Assembly (NCBI RefSeq): GCF_900188355.1
Contig: NZ_FZNX01000007.1
Coordinates: 62,001-126,000 of the forward strand
Length of the DNA: 64,000 bases
From: Lutibacter flavus
GTDB lineage: Bacteria; Bacteroidota; Bacteroidia; Flavobacteriales; Flavobacteriaceae
Reading direction: 5' to 3'
The notes below the pieces were generated by a model that was given only the letters and a program-made list of their open reading frames with translations, was not told where the DNA came from and did not search any database. Positions 36,967-46,305 of the stretch are shown here, piece by piece; position 1 is the first letter of the stretch, and each line of letters opens with the position of its first letter. The translations under genes were made by a program, and so were the position numbers.

Positions 36967-37389
36967 TTAAATACTATCTGTGTTTTTCTCAATTGCAATT
37001 CTTAGAAAAAGAAAGGATAAAAGGCCTGTCGCAATTGCAAACAACCTCTCAAAAGTGTTTGTAGCCATTACGTTTCCAATGGTGTTTAATAAAAACAAGA
37101 CAAATACTACCCACATAGCAGTTCTTGCGACACCTAATAGTTTTAATAGGTTTAACCACTTTATTCTTATTAATAAAAGAAAAAAGAATATGCACGAACT
37201 TAGTAATGAGACTATTTCAAAATTCAGTAATTGTGTTACTGACTTCATTTTACCTCCCCATAAAAAATCTGTTGGCGCATAATCAAAAAATAGTATTCCA
37301 ATTAAAATATTCACATGAAATAGAATAAGTATTCCAAGTAGAAATAAGCTTAATAAGACCGAAGTATTAAAATTTATTATTCTTTTCAC
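36967..37389 (-). CDS. Four-helix membrane protein, hypothetical
   Basis: 140 residues with four hydrophobic helices (about 8-30, 52-75, 85-105, 108-128) and no recognised domain. The start is a GTG at 37389, as no ATG precedes the first helix. It lies 38 bp upstream of the DUF7010-like gene. A small tight hairpin (ctacg/cgtag near 37495-37512) lies before it in the 160-bp gap to the DUF5916 gene. Confidence 0.6.
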   Translation of the reverse strand: MKRIINFNTSVLLSLFLLGILILFHVNILIGILFFDYAPTDFLWGGKMKSVTQLLNFEIVSLLSSCIFFFLLLIRIKWLNLLKLLGVARTAMWVVFVLFLLNTIGNVMATNTFERLFAIATGLLSFLFLRIAIEKNTDSI

Positions 37390-37548
37390 GAAAGCTGTTT
37401 GGTTTTTAAAGTTTTAATTACAATATGATAAATTTTATTTCGATAATTATTGGATCTCTAAAATGGATAATAATTCTTTAGGAACTAAAAATTAGCTACG
37501 TCCTCTTTCGTAGTACAATTTTTCCGTTTATTGTTTTCTAAACTAATT

Positions 37549-39738
37549 TTAAATGTCTAGCCAGTAATTTATTTTTAGCGCTACTCCATAACTCTTTTTT
37601 TTTAAATTATCTGTATAATAACTATTAGAAAATACAAGATATACATAAGAAAGTGGTTTAAATTCCCATTGGAGTCGGGCATTCATACTAATGTCATTCT
37701 GTCTTGTACTATAACTCATATTTGCTGAAGTCATTAACTTAGTATTGAAGAATACTTTACCAGAAAAATTGAATGTATGTATGGTTTCTTTTCCATATTC
37801 ATATAGATTTATTAAATTTAAATTATAATTAAAATCCATACTTGCCCATGGTTGCAAACGAACATTACCTACTACTTCCCAGTTAAATCTAGTACCGTTA
37901 TAAAATGTACCGTATAAAAGTCTATTTTGGTGTGAAAATATTTTATTCCCAAATGGTGATATATAACCTATTCTAACGTTCATATCATTGTAATTGTTAG
38001 GAGGTAAAGGTTTATTTGAGTTAATAATATTTGTAGCAAACTTTAAATTATTATAGTTGTAATTAACATTGGCAAAGAAATAACTCAAATCCTTTTTTCT
38101 CCAAATATTAACAAATTCTATATTTTCCTCAACTAGCTCAAGATTTGAATTTAAAAAAGTATTTACTCTGAGTTTATGTTCGTTTTTATCTTTGATTTCG
38201 TCATTAGGGGAATAATTATTGTAGATAATTTCGGTATAATTTGCCCAATAACCTTTTCTAATATATTGATCTAGACCTGCATCATAATTTTTTATTCTAG
38301 GAGTGAACCCAACACTTGTAACGAAATTCTTTTCTGTTCGCATCATACTTGTTGATCCTATCCATTTTCGGGTTGAGTATGACAAGTTTGTACTGTAAAA
38401 GTTGTTTTTATTGTCAAGCAAAGAGGTGAAACTTTTCCCGTAATTTAATTGCCCAAGCCATTTTTTATTTTGAGACTTATAATTCATGTTTAAACCTAAT
38501 ACCCTATTATAATCAATAACAGATTCTTTGGTATTCAAATTTTGCTTATTTATAATATACCCAGTTGTTGTTATGCTTTTTGTAACTGATTTTTTTGCAA
38601 CTAAAGCGCTAAAGTTATAACCTGACAAAGAATCAATCGACTCTGTTTGAGTGTTTAACAATCCTACTCGAAGATTTTTAGATAACTCTCCAGATAATTT
38701 CACACCATAAATAATTTCTGAATCTAAACCAATTTTTCTTGAATAAAATGGATTTACACCTCGAGCTCCTAGATTGTTGAATAAATCTCCGTTTTCTAAA
38801 AAGAAGTTTCTTTTTTCAGGCAAACTGATATCGAACCTAGTAAGATTGGCAATTTGATCATCTTGTTCTATTTGAGAGAAATCCGGATTAATAGCAACAT
38901 CCAATTTTAAGGACGAGGTTACGTTATACTTTGCATCTAATCCAAAATTTAGCTGATTTCTTCTTTGTGAATTAATTACATCCTTGGTATAAGAAAATGA
39001 AGTAGATGGTATTAAAGATAATTTAGAACTCTTCCTTTTTGGGAGATTTACTATTTCTACCTTTTGGGTAAAACGTAAATCAATTAAATCATAATTTCTA
39101 GAAAATGAAGTTAGTGTAGAATATTGAGATGTTTTAGCATCAACACTAGCAAAATTAATGTTCCAATTGCTTTTATTTAAATCATATGCTATTGCGTTTA
39201 AAGGAATCGCAATTTCAAAAAATCGTAAATTCCCTTCTATTTTTACCTGAGAATTCCATTTTGTATTCCATCCAATATCCGGTGAATAATTTTCGCTATT
39301 AATTGCTATAAGTCCATCGGTTTGAGCCCCTAATACATTAACTACGAAAAAAATTCCAGAACTTTGATTTTCAAATGTGTCTAAAATTATTACAAAGCTA
39401 TCTTCCTTTAGAAAATCTTGAACAGCCATATCTCTATTCATTGAATTGACTAAATATTTATCAGTTTTTTCGTGGATTACCACTCCAAAATATAAGTTTT
39501 CACCATCGTGAAAAGCCTTAACAATTACAGGCTTTTCAGTTGTACCTGTGTCATTAGGAAAATGATTAAAAAAGTGATCAAAAGAAATTAAACACTTCCA
39601 AACAGGCTCATTTAAATTACCATCTATACTGATTTTTTCTTTTACAAATTCAATTTTTTTATTCCCGTCTTGAGAATACGTATTAAAAATTGTAAGTAAT
39701 GTAATAATTAATATATTACCTAAAAGTCGCCTATGCAT
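37549..39738 (-). CDS. DUF5916 outer-membrane protein with CBM9-like domain
   Basis: A CBM9-like sandwich lies at the N-terminus (KEKISIDGNLNEPVWK), followed by a DUF5916 beta-barrel that runs to a terminal aromatic strand. The Met at 39738 is preferred, giving 729 residues and a clean signal peptide (MHRRLLGNILIITLL). The upstream Met at 39774 would leave only a few bases after the -7 box at 39781-39788. Such proteins are outer-membrane components of Bacteroidota with unproven substrate roles. The promoter carries the LytTR-like operator (39809-39843). Confidence 0.85.
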   Translation of the reverse strand: MHRRLLGNILIITLLTIFNTYSQDGNKKIEFVKEKISIDGNLNEPVWKCLISFDHFFNHFPNDTGTTEKPVIVKAFHDGENLYFGVVIHEKTDKYLVNSMNRDMAVQDFLKEDSFVIILDTFENQSSGIFFVVNVLGAQTDGLIAINSENYSPDIGWNTKWNSQVKIEGNLRFFEIAIPLNAIAYDLNKSNWNINFASVDAKTSQYSTLTSFSRNYDLIDLRFTQKVEIVNLPKRKSSKLSLIPSTSFSYTKDVINSQRRNQLNFGLDAKYNVTSSLKLDVAINPDFSQIEQDDQIANLTRFDISLPEKRNFFLENGDLFNNLGARGVNPFYSRKIGLDSEIIYGVKLSGELSKNLRVGLLNTQTESIDSLSGYNFSALVAKKSVTKSITTTGYIINKQNLNTKESVIDYNRVLGLNMNYKSQNKKWLGQLNYGKSFTSLLDNKNNFYSTNLSYSTRKWIGSTSMMRTEKNFVTSVGFTPRIKNYDAGLDQYIRKGYWANYTEIIYNNYSPNDEIKDKNEHKLRVNTFLNSNLELVEENIEFVNIWRKKDLSYFFANVNYNYNNLKFATNIINSNKPLPPNNYNDMNVRIGYISPFGNKIFSHQNRLLYGTFYNGTRFNWEVVGNVRLQPWASMDFNYNLNLINLYEYGKETIHTFNFSGKVFFNTKLMTSANMSYSTRQNDISMNARLQWEFKPLSYVYLVFSNSYYTDNLKKKSYGVALKINYWLDI

Positions 39739-39780
39739 CCTGTAAATTTTGTTTATTTTATAAATCATAATCATCTTCTA

Positions 39781-39843
39781 CAAAATTCATGATAATTAAC
39801 TCAGGTGATTTGTCTTAAAGGAAGTGTAATTTGTTCAAAAAGG
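39781..39843 (-). promoter_or_regulatory. LytTR-like direct-repeat operator and -7 box, site 1
   Basis: tttgtcttaaagg (39809) and tttgttcaaaaagg (39830) repeat at exactly 21 bp. The gene-strand -7 box GAATTTTG lies at 39781-39788, 20 bp from the operator. It serves the DUF5916 gene. Confidence 0.7.
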
Positions 39844-39897
39844 ATTATTGTATAAATATTGTTTGTTTATATATTTATTTAACAAGTCCTAAAATAA

Positions 39898-41112
39898 CTA
39901 TACAGGTTTATACGTTAATTTTTTAAATTTATAATTTTCATTCAAATTCGGAAGGAAAAAGCACCCTATGCCTAGGATAGGAAGAAATGAGCATAGTTGA
40001 TATACAAAATATATTGAGGTTTCATCAGCTAGAACGCCTAATAATGTTGATCCAATGGCTGCAATTCCAAAAGCAAAACCGTAAAAAAGTCCTGAGATCA
40101 TTCCGAGTTTATGTGGAACCAATTCTTGTGCATAAGATATGATAGCTGGAAAAGCCGATGACATTATTAAACCAATAATAATTATTAAAACATCCGTATA
40201 AAAAAGATTAGCATATGGTAACATTAGACAAAATGGTGCTGCTCCTAAAACTGAAAACCATATAATATATATACGCCCAAATTTATCCCCTAACGGACCT
40301 CCTATTAAAGTACCAATAACATAGGAAAAAAGATAAATCGACATATGAATTTGTGCTTGTTGTATTGTTAGATTAAACTTCTCAATTAAATAAAAGCTAT
40401 AATATGTAGACAAACTTGCAGCATATATAAATTTAGAAAAAATTATGGTCAATAAAACCCCCAATACTAATTGTATTTTTCTTTTCGGAAAGTTATTGAC
40501 TGCATTCGTTAAAATTAACCTCTTAGATTGGTTTGATAAAATATGTTGTTTATACCAGTGTGAAATTTTTTTCAGAAAGATAAAACCAATAAACGAAGGT
40601 AGAATTAAGACAATAATTAACTTTTGAGAATAAGGTAAAACAATTAATGCTACCATTAATGGAGCAATAGCAGAACCCAAATTACCTCCAATTTGAAATA
40701 TAGATTGTGCTACCCCAATTTTACCACCGGAAGCTAGATTGGCAATACGGCTTGATTCTGGATGAAAAATAGCAGAACCTATACCAATTAAAATACAAGA
40801 AGCTATTATTAAAGAAAATCCATTTGCATAAGCTAACAATACGACACCAACCGTTGAAAACACTAACCCATATATTTGAGAATGAATTTTTGGTGATTTA
40901 TCAGTATAATAACCAATTAAAGGTTGCAAAACAGAAGCACTAAATTGATATGCAAATGTAATAAACCCAACTTGTAAAAATGAAAGTTCATAATTTTGTT
41001 TTAACAAAGGATAAACTGCTGGTATAATCCCTTGGAGAAAATCATTAACGAGATGAGAAAAACTAATAAAATAAAGAATTTTAAAAGTTGTTTTAGAAAT
41101 TTTAGGTTCCAT
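39898..41112 (-). CDS. MFS transporter, fosmidomycin-resistance (Fsr) type
   Basis: A 404-residue protein with 12 membrane helices in two halves. HLVNDFLQGIIPAVYPLLKQ in helix 1 and GIGSAIFHPESSRIANLASG after helix 4 are the hallmarks of the Fsr group. A central cytosolic loop (about 190-205) separates the halves. Fsr exporters remove fosmidomycin and other small molecules; the natural substrate is unknown. It has a 160-bp upstream gap to the DUF5916 operator on one side, and the GNAT gene follows on the other. Confidence 0.9.
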   Translation of the reverse strand: MEPKISKTTFKILYFISFSHLVNDFLQGIIPAVYPLLKQNYELSFLQVGFITFAYQFSASVLQPLIGYYTDKSPKIHSQIYGLVFSTVGVVLLAYANGFSLIIASCILIGIGSAIFHPESSRIANLASGGKIGVAQSIFQIGGNLGSAIAPLMVALIVLPYSQKLIIVLILPSFIGFIFLKKISHWYKQHILSNQSKRLILTNAVNNFPKRKIQLVLGVLLTIIFSKFIYAASLSTYYSFYLIEKFNLTIQQAQIHMSIYLFSYVIGTLIGGPLGDKFGRIYIIWFSVLGAAPFCLMLPYANLFYTDVLIIIIGLIMSSAFPAIISYAQELVPHKLGMISGLFYGFAFGIAAIGSTLLGVLADETSIYFVYQLCSFLPILGIGCFFLPNLNENYKFKKLTYKPV

Positions 41113-41153
41113 TATTTAATAAATGAATATTATGAAGTGAGTTTTAAAAATAT

Positions 41154-41660
41154 TCATGATTTCAATTCAAATTTTCTCTCAATTAAATTTTTACCAAAAG
41201 AATTGGTATTTAACTCTTCGGTAAGTCTATATCCATGTTTTGTATATAAAGCCGTAGCGGTACCAAGCTCATGAGTTGTCCATAAATAAGATGAATCATA
41301 GCCGCATTTCATATAAAAATCCATATACAGATTCATCAATAATTTTCCTAGTCCAATGCCGCGATATTCCTTTTCTAAATAAAAATATCGTAACTGAGCA
41401 GTATTCTTTTCTCTATGTTGAAGTACTAATGAACCAATAATTTTGTTGTTATGTTCACATATCCAAATTCTATCTTTAACGGGGTTGTAATTGGAGTAAA
41501 ATTCGAAGATTCCTTGAGCTACATAAGCTTCAAAAGAAACACCATGGTTATATTCTTCAGAATAAATTACTCCATGTTTATGAATAATGTAACCTAAATC
41601 TCCAGGTTTTAGATTGGTTTTAATTTTTATATCTTTTAAAATTGGTGATTGATGTATCAT
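41154..41660 (-). CDS. GNAT N-acetyltransferase
   Basis: 168 residues. The acetyl-CoA-binding motif A is RYFYLEKEYRGIGLGKLLMN (about 90-110), preceded by IIGSLVLQHRE. The terminal strand-helix ALYTKHGYRLTEE is typical. It resembles the acetyltransferase half of MarR-GNAT fusions, without the MarR half. The substrate is unknown. It lies 41 bp upstream of the MFS gene and may be cotranscribed. Confidence 0.88.
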   Translation of the reverse strand: MIHQSPILKDIKIKTNLKPGDLGYIIHKHGVIYSEEYNHGVSFEAYVAQGIFEFYSNYNPVKDRIWICEHNNKIIGSLVLQHREKNTAQLRYFYLEKEYRGIGLGKLLMNLYMDFYMKCGYDSSYLWTTHELGTATALYTKHGYRLTEELNTNSFGKNLIERKFELKS

Positions 41661-41723
41661 TTTTTGTGTTTGTTTTTAATCATTGAAATAGCTTTTATCT
41701 CAATGGGTTGGATATAATAGGTT

Positions 41724-41840
41724 AGTATGAGAAAAGTTGCGGTTGCAAAACCATAATTTTCCGATATTTTCGTTTCGTTTAAACGTCTGTCGGATTACTC
41801 TAATCAGTATATTCAGTAATTTTTCTCAGATAGTGTTGGC
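41724..41840 (-). repeat. attC-like inverted-repeat element, copy F
   Basis: Left arm tatgagaaaagttgcgg (about 41726-41742) pairs with cagtaatttttctcaga (41814-41830), mostly with G.T wobbles on the + strand. The right end tgttggc stops 8 bp from the stop codon of the GNAT gene at 41849. Confidence 0.6.
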
Positions 41841-41848
41841 TGAAGTTT

Positions 41849-42292
41849 TTACTTTTTTAACTCCATATGTAAAGTAGGGTAAGGTTTTCCAGAAGAATCC
41901 AATTCAGAACGCCCTATTGTTTCAAATCCGCAGTGCTTGTAAAATCCAACAGCTTGTTCATTCTGTTCATTCACGTCAACTTTACTTACATTAAATTTGT
42001 CAATAGAATAGTTTAATAATGCTTTACCAATACTTTTTCCTCTATATCCTGAATGAATAAATAGCATTTCTAAATTCTGTTCAGCAACACCAAGGAAAGC
42101 AATAATTTTTTTATCATTATTCCTGATGCATCGTAATTCAACAGCGTCTAAATATGTGTTTAAAATAAGTGATTTAAAATATTCAATATCTTTTTCTCGT
42201 AAAAAGTAATGTGTGGCCCTAACTGAGGACTCCCATACATCTACCACTTCTTTATACTCCGATTTGTTTATTTTATCTATTTCGTGTTTCAT
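41849..42292 (-). CDS. GNAT N-acetyltransferase
   Basis: 147 residues. Motif A is MLFIHSGYRGKSIGKALLNY (about 75-94) with the terminal AVGFYKHCGFETIGRSELD. The N-terminal WESSVRATHYFLREKDIEYF matches the YjaB/PhnO-like acyltransferase group. The substrate is unknown. It is a single-gene unit bounded by element F downstream and a dead gene upstream. Confidence 0.9.
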   Translation of the reverse strand: MKHEIDKINKSEYKEVVDVWESSVRATHYFLREKDIEYFKSLILNTYLDAVELRCIRNNDKKIIAFLGVAEQNLEMLFIHSGYRGKSIGKALLNYSIDKFNVSKVDVNEQNEQAVGFYKHCGFETIGRSELDSSGKPYPTLHMELKK

Positions 42293-42325
42293 TTTTTTAA
42301 TTGTAAATAAACATTAATGATAATC

Positions 42326-42540
42326 TTAATCAGGTGCAACCCAATCCAGCACCTGCTTTGGCATAATTACACCTTCATTAAGGTTATAGTTTTGAATTCT
42401 TCCAACTTCACTTTTAAACCAATCTGAAAAATCACTTTTATCATTTTGAAATTTCTCAGAAAAATTTTGATTATTAGCCTCTGTGTAGACCATAATTTCA
42501 AAGTCTTTTTTGTCTTCTTTGAGATACCAGCTCTCTTTTG
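42326..42540 (-). pseudogene. Truncated paralogue of the protein encoded at 57719-58063
   Basis: Read from about 42540 down to the stop at 42326, the frame gives KESWYLKEDKKDFEIMVYTE, then QNFSEKFQNDKSDFSDWFK and NYNLNEGVIMPKQVLDW. This is clearly the C-terminal two-thirds of the 114-residue protein at 57719-58063. The N-terminal third is missing and replaced by another gene's start, so no Met begins this frame. The short open frame at 42367-42561 is a different frame and not a gene. Confidence 0.85.
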
Positions 42541-42759
42541 AGTAACTGTTCTTCCTTCCATTATATTTACGAAAATGTGAATGAAATCATCTTTTGAACC
42601 TCCAATGTTGTAGTGTTCAAAAGGGTTAATTCTTACTTTAATATCACCTTCATCAAATAGGTTAGTAGATTATACTGTATTAAATACTTTTTACATAATC
42701 TTCTTTGGAGATTTAAGATTCAGTATATTTTCGGAACAATCAATTACAAAATGTGGCAT
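42533..42759 (-). pseudogene. 5-carboxymethyl-2-hydroxymuconate isomerase fragment
   Basis: From the ATG at 42759 the frame reads MPHFVIDCSENILNLKSP, two stop codons appear (after KKIM and after FNTV, where Gln and Glu codons are expected), then STNLFDEGDIKVRINPFEHY and FVNIMEGRTVTQK. This is the N-terminal half of a tautomerase-fold CHMI protein. At ctcttttg (42533-42540) it joins directly to the truncated paralogue, giving a chimeric dead gene. Confidence 0.8.
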
Positions 42760-42788
42760 AATTTATATGTATTTATTTATGAAATGGG

Positions 42789-44009
42789 TTAGTTTTTCTT
42801 GAGTTTGTTGATTTCATTTTTAAAATCTTCCTCTTGTCCTAATTTTAATTTTTTTGAAAGTTTAATTGCCAATTTATAGGTCTCTATAGCTTTTTTTTCT
42901 TGTTTTGTTTTTTCGTATAATTTAGCCAAATTAGTCATGAGACCAATATATTTAGGATATGCTTCTATAGCTCTATTAAGCACAACAATGGCTCCTAAAT
43001 CATTTTCTTCTTTTAACAATTTAAATGCAATGTCTACATAATTACTTACAGGTCTTCTAGCATGTTTTCCATATTTGTTCATCAACTCACGCTCTCCTTT
43101 TAAAAATGCCAAATCGCTATAGTCATTGATTAATTCTTCAGGAGCGATTAAATCTGAAAACACAAACTTTAAGCCATAATAATTTAGCAATAATCTAGAA
43201 GTGTCATGGTCTTCATCTCCAACTTCTTCAAGTTTCCATCGTAGATTTTGGGGAGGATTCTTATCAATAACTTGAACGTATCGTTTGAGTTCCTGCTGCA
43301 TTCCCCAGCCATCACCACCACCAATTCCAAAATATATAGCTTTTTTCAAGTTGGAATTTGATTTGAAAAATCCTTTAGCTTTCTCCGTCATTTCTTCTTT
43401 GTTCCACCAAAGCGCTGGAGCCTGAATAATGAATGCGTCAAAAATATCTGGCTTTTCCATAAGTGCGTATGTGCTAAATAAACCTCCAAACGAATGTCCT
43501 TCTAAAAGACGGTATGGGTGAGTTCGAAAGTGTGATTCTACGAAAGGAATTAATTCTTCTTCCAAAAACTGAAGAAATTTAGGGGCACCTCCACTTTGCG
43601 TTATTCCTGCATCACCTACTCCTCCATAAACATCTTGCCCTGCATTTGAGGGTGTTAAATCTCTTGACCTATCTAAACTCTCTATACCAACAATAATCAT
43701 TGGAGGAATAATTCCTGAGTCTGTTAATAATTCTACGGTACCAATTTCATGTTTTATGTTTCCTAAACCATCTAAAAGATAAAGTACAGGATAGTTAGCA
43801 CTACTATTTTCATATCCAAGAGGTAATGAAATAATAACGGGACGTTGTTCTTGTAATATTTTAGATTTTAAAATATACTGAGTTCCTAATCCTAAAAGTT
43901 TATTGCCTTTAGTTAACTCAATTTTTTCTGATATTTGGGCACTTACATTAAATTGCAAGAAGATAATGAAAAGGACTGAAAGTGAATTTTTGAATATTTT
44001 TGTGTTCAT
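42789..44009 (-). CDS. Secreted esterase (enterochelin esterase/EstD-like) with TPR tail
   Basis: A 406-residue protein with a signal peptide (1-24, ending VSA). An alpha/beta-hydrolase of the putative-esterase (PF00756) family spans about 45-290, with nucleophile motif LLEGHSFGGLF near residue 170, an upstream acidic loop, and a His in EVGDEDHDTSRLL. The C-terminal part (about 325-400) has two to three TPR helices (AIVVLNRAIEAYPKYIGLMT). It is probably periplasmic and hydrolyses an ester. It is a single gene with about 240 bp of AT-rich noncoding DNA before it. Confidence 0.88.
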   Translation of the reverse strand: MNTKIFKNSLSVLFIIFLQFNVSAQISEKIELTKGNKLLGLGTQYILKSKILQEQRPVIISLPLGYENSSANYPVLYLLDGLGNIKHEIGTVELLTDSGIIPPMIIVGIESLDRSRDLTPSNAGQDVYGGVGDAGITQSGGAPKFLQFLEEELIPFVESHFRTHPYRLLEGHSFGGLFSTYALMEKPDIFDAFIIQAPALWWNKEEMTEKAKGFFKSNSNLKKAIYFGIGGGDGWGMQQELKRYVQVIDKNPPQNLRWKLEEVGDEDHDTSRLLLNYYGLKFVFSDLIAPEELINDYSDLAFLKGERELMNKYGKHARRPVSNYVDIAFKLLKEENDLGAIVVLNRAIEAYPKYIGLMTNLAKLYEKTKQEKKAIETYKLAIKLSKKLKLGQEEDFKNEINKLKKN

Positions 44010-44246
44010 TTTTATATATTTAATTATAGTTTTGTGTGTTGTATACTAATGACTTTCTTCAATTAAAAATGTTACCATTAAACAAAATTTAATTTATTTT
44101 AGATTTTTATCTATATTTTTCTAATCTGCTTTAAAAAAATCAAATGCTTAAAAAAGTTTTATTTTTAAAAAATAATTTTACTAGTGTTTAAACTTAGGAT
44201 GAATACTACGAGGATTTTAAGATATTATTTGTGCAAATAGTTAATT

Positions 44247-44708
44247 CTATGAACTAATTAAATACATCTTCATTCCTTCGTGAGAGTCTATAAAACCTAG
44301 CTTTTTATAAAAATTCAAGGCCTCTGATCTTTTTTTGTCTGTTGTTAATTGTAACACATGTGCCTTCCGGTGTTTAGCCTGTTCAATTGCCCATTCAAAC
44401 ATTTTAGTTCCTAAACCTGTTCCTCTTTGTTCTTTTCTAATTCTTACTGCTTCAATTTGCGCTCTTATACCTCCTTGGTATGTTAAATATTGGATAAAAG
44501 ATAACTGCATAGTCCCAACAATCTCTAACTCATCATTTTCAACAACTATGAGTTCCTGATTATCATCATTGTTTATGTTTTTAAATGCGCTATAGTATTC
44601 TTTAGGTAATGGAATTTGAAAATTTTCTCTTGCTTTACCTAGCACATCATCAGCAATCATTTCTACAATTGCTATAACATCCTTTTCTGTTGCTTTTCTA
44701 AAATTCAT
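44247..44708 (-). CDS. GNAT N-acetyltransferase
   Basis: 153 residues. The acetyl-CoA motif AVRIRKEQRGTGLGTKMFEW lies at about 88-107 and LNFYKKLGFIDSHEGMKMYL ends the domain. It is similar in length to the PaiA/RimI-type group. The substrate is unknown. It is the third GNAT gene within 3.6 kb. Confidence 0.9.
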   Translation of the reverse strand: MNFRKATEKDVIAIVEMIADDVLGKARENFQIPLPKEYYSAFKNINNDDNQELIVVENDELEIVGTMQLSFIQYLTYQGGIRAQIEAVRIRKEQRGTGLGTKMFEWAIEQAKHRKAHVLQLTTDKKRSEALNFYKKLGFIDSHEGMKMYLISS

Positions 44709-44808
44709 TATTTTATTGACTTATTAAATAGACCCTCTATAATCAATACATTATGTCTTAGCGGCTTATTCTTCATTTTCAATAGTATACAACTTTTTAC
44801 AACAATGA

Positions 44809-45864
44809 TTATTGAATTTCTGCTCTGTAAACGCCACCCTTCCATAATCCAAGATATAATACGGTTTTTCCATTTTCTTGTCTTTGTAACATATCTCTTG
44901 TTCCGCCAAAAATCAATGGAATATTAGGTGTTATGATACTCCAAGTCTCGCCATTATCTTCTGAAATATGTAACATTAAAGGTTGGGGTCTCTCAAAGTT
45001 TTTATCCCAGCTCGCCGCGATTATTTTTTCTGAATCTAAGTTGTCATAAACCAAACCATAATAAAACCTGGCAGATACTGTATCATTAGAATATATATTT
45101 TTCCATGAATTACCATTGTCCTCTGTTAGTAAAATTCCATCTTCGCAACCCAATATTATTCTATTAGAATCATTATTGAATGCGAATTTCTCTACCGTAC
45201 TCGGTGAAGGAAGAACATTTATCCATTGATTAATTTCCTCTCTATCAGAATCTAATTGAACAATTACTTGACTTTCTATTGCATTTTGACCTCCTGCCCA
45301 AACTTGATTATTAGCAGGATTAATCTCAAGTGCCCACAAACCCTTAGTGAATGCATTCCAGAAACCGAATTGAATTACCCAAGTTTTACCTTCATCAAAT
45401 GAACTTGCAATTACTCCTTTACCAGATGCGAGTAGCTCGTTTGAACTAGAATTATACCTTAACTCGAAAATAATTTCAGGTGTTTCTCCCCCAAAGTTAC
45501 TTTCAACCACGGACCAACTCTGTCCGAAATCTAATGATTTTAGTAGTTGAGGATTCTGAAATTGATCATCATCTGTAACTGAACATACAATTGTATTTGA
45601 ATCAATAATTGAAATTGCAATTACATTCTTTTTTTGTAATCCCATTAAAGTCCAATTTGAAGAAAAATCACTTTTGTATACACCTTGGTCTGTAGCAGCA
45701 ATTAATATTGAATCAGTAGCAATTATTTGATGTACTATTTTTCCTTCTAATCCCAAGGATTCAAAAGAAATGATTTCGTCTTGTGGGTTATCTGGCATGT
45801 TCTCAACTTCTTTAGAGCATGAAAAAAGAGTTAATATGAGACTGATGACTATAATTTTTTTCAT
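44809..45864 (-). CDS. Lipoprotein with BNR/sialidase-like beta-propeller repeats
   Basis: A 351-residue protein with a lipobox LFSCSKE (Cys at about 16). Repeated blades carry Asp-box-like motifs: KSLDFGQSWSVV, SSFDEGKTWVIQ, LTEDNGNSWKNI and ISEDNGETWSII, the pattern of YCF48/BNR propellers. No catalytic residues of sialidase are apparent, so a binding role on the cell surface is more likely. The promoter has LytTR-like site 3. An (ATT)n tract lies just before the start codon. Confidence 0.82.
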   Translation of the reverse strand: MKKIIVISLILTLFSCSKEVENMPDNPQDEIISFESLGLEGKIVHQIIATDSILIAATDQGVYKSDFSSNWTLMGLQKKNVIAISIIDSNTIVCSVTDDDQFQNPQLLKSLDFGQSWSVVESNFGGETPEIIFELRYNSSSNELLASGKGVIASSFDEGKTWVIQFGFWNAFTKGLWALEINPANNQVWAGGQNAIESQVIVQLDSDREEINQWINVLPSPSTVEKFAFNNDSNRIILGCEDGILLTEDNGNSWKNIYSNDTVSARFYYGLVYDNLDSEKIIAASWDKNFERPQPLMLHISEDNGETWSIITPNIPLIFGGTRDMLQRQENGKTVLYLGLWKGGVYRAEIQ

Positions 45865-45875
45865 TTTTTTTAATT

Positions 45876-45897
45876 TATTATTATTATTATTATTATT
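45876..45897. repeat. Trinucleotide (TTA)n tract before a start codon
   Basis: About seven units of tta lie at 45876-45897, between 12 and 33 bp upstream of the ATG of the BNR lipoprotein at 45864. They sit in the untranslated leader predicted from site 3. Confidence 0.9.
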
Positions 45898-45999
45898 GCT
45901 TGTTTTTTTTTAATTCTACTTAAACTTTTTAATTTTCATTAAATTCTTATTAAAAATTTAAATACTTCATCATAGTTATTTGAGAACTAATTTCTAATA

Positions 46000-46062
46000 C
46001 AAAAATAAGATGCAAAGCGTGAATTTTTTTGTTCGAAAAGCAGTAAGAATTGTTCAAAAAGG
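46000..46062 (-). promoter_or_regulatory. LytTR-like direct-repeat operator and -7 box, site 3
   Basis: tttgttcgaaaag (46028) and attgttcaaaaagg (46049) repeat at 21 bp. The gene-strand -7 box TATTTTTG lies at 46000-46007, 20 bp away, a full match to TAnnTTTG. It serves the BNR lipoprotein. The rest of 46063-46305 shows no gene. Confidence 0.75.
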
Positions 46063-46305
46063 ATTTTTATTCAAATCAAGTAAATGTTATAATCAACAAA
46101 CTATACTCTAATCAACGGACTAATTATAAGACTGTAAATAACCTTAACATTCATATGAAAACTTGAAACAATTGAGTGTGCAAGGTTTTTTATTTACGTT
46201 ATCTAATGGGTATTCTTTTGAAATCTCACTTGATCGCTCATAGGGTTTGACCTAATCTTCAGGAACTAAATTTTTGATGGCCAGTAATAAGTATTTTTAT
46301 ATGAA

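Noticed and set aside
42367-42561. 64-codon open frame on the minus strand
   Set aside because: Its first 13 codons are CHMI and the rest is an out-of-frame reading of the truncated paralogue.
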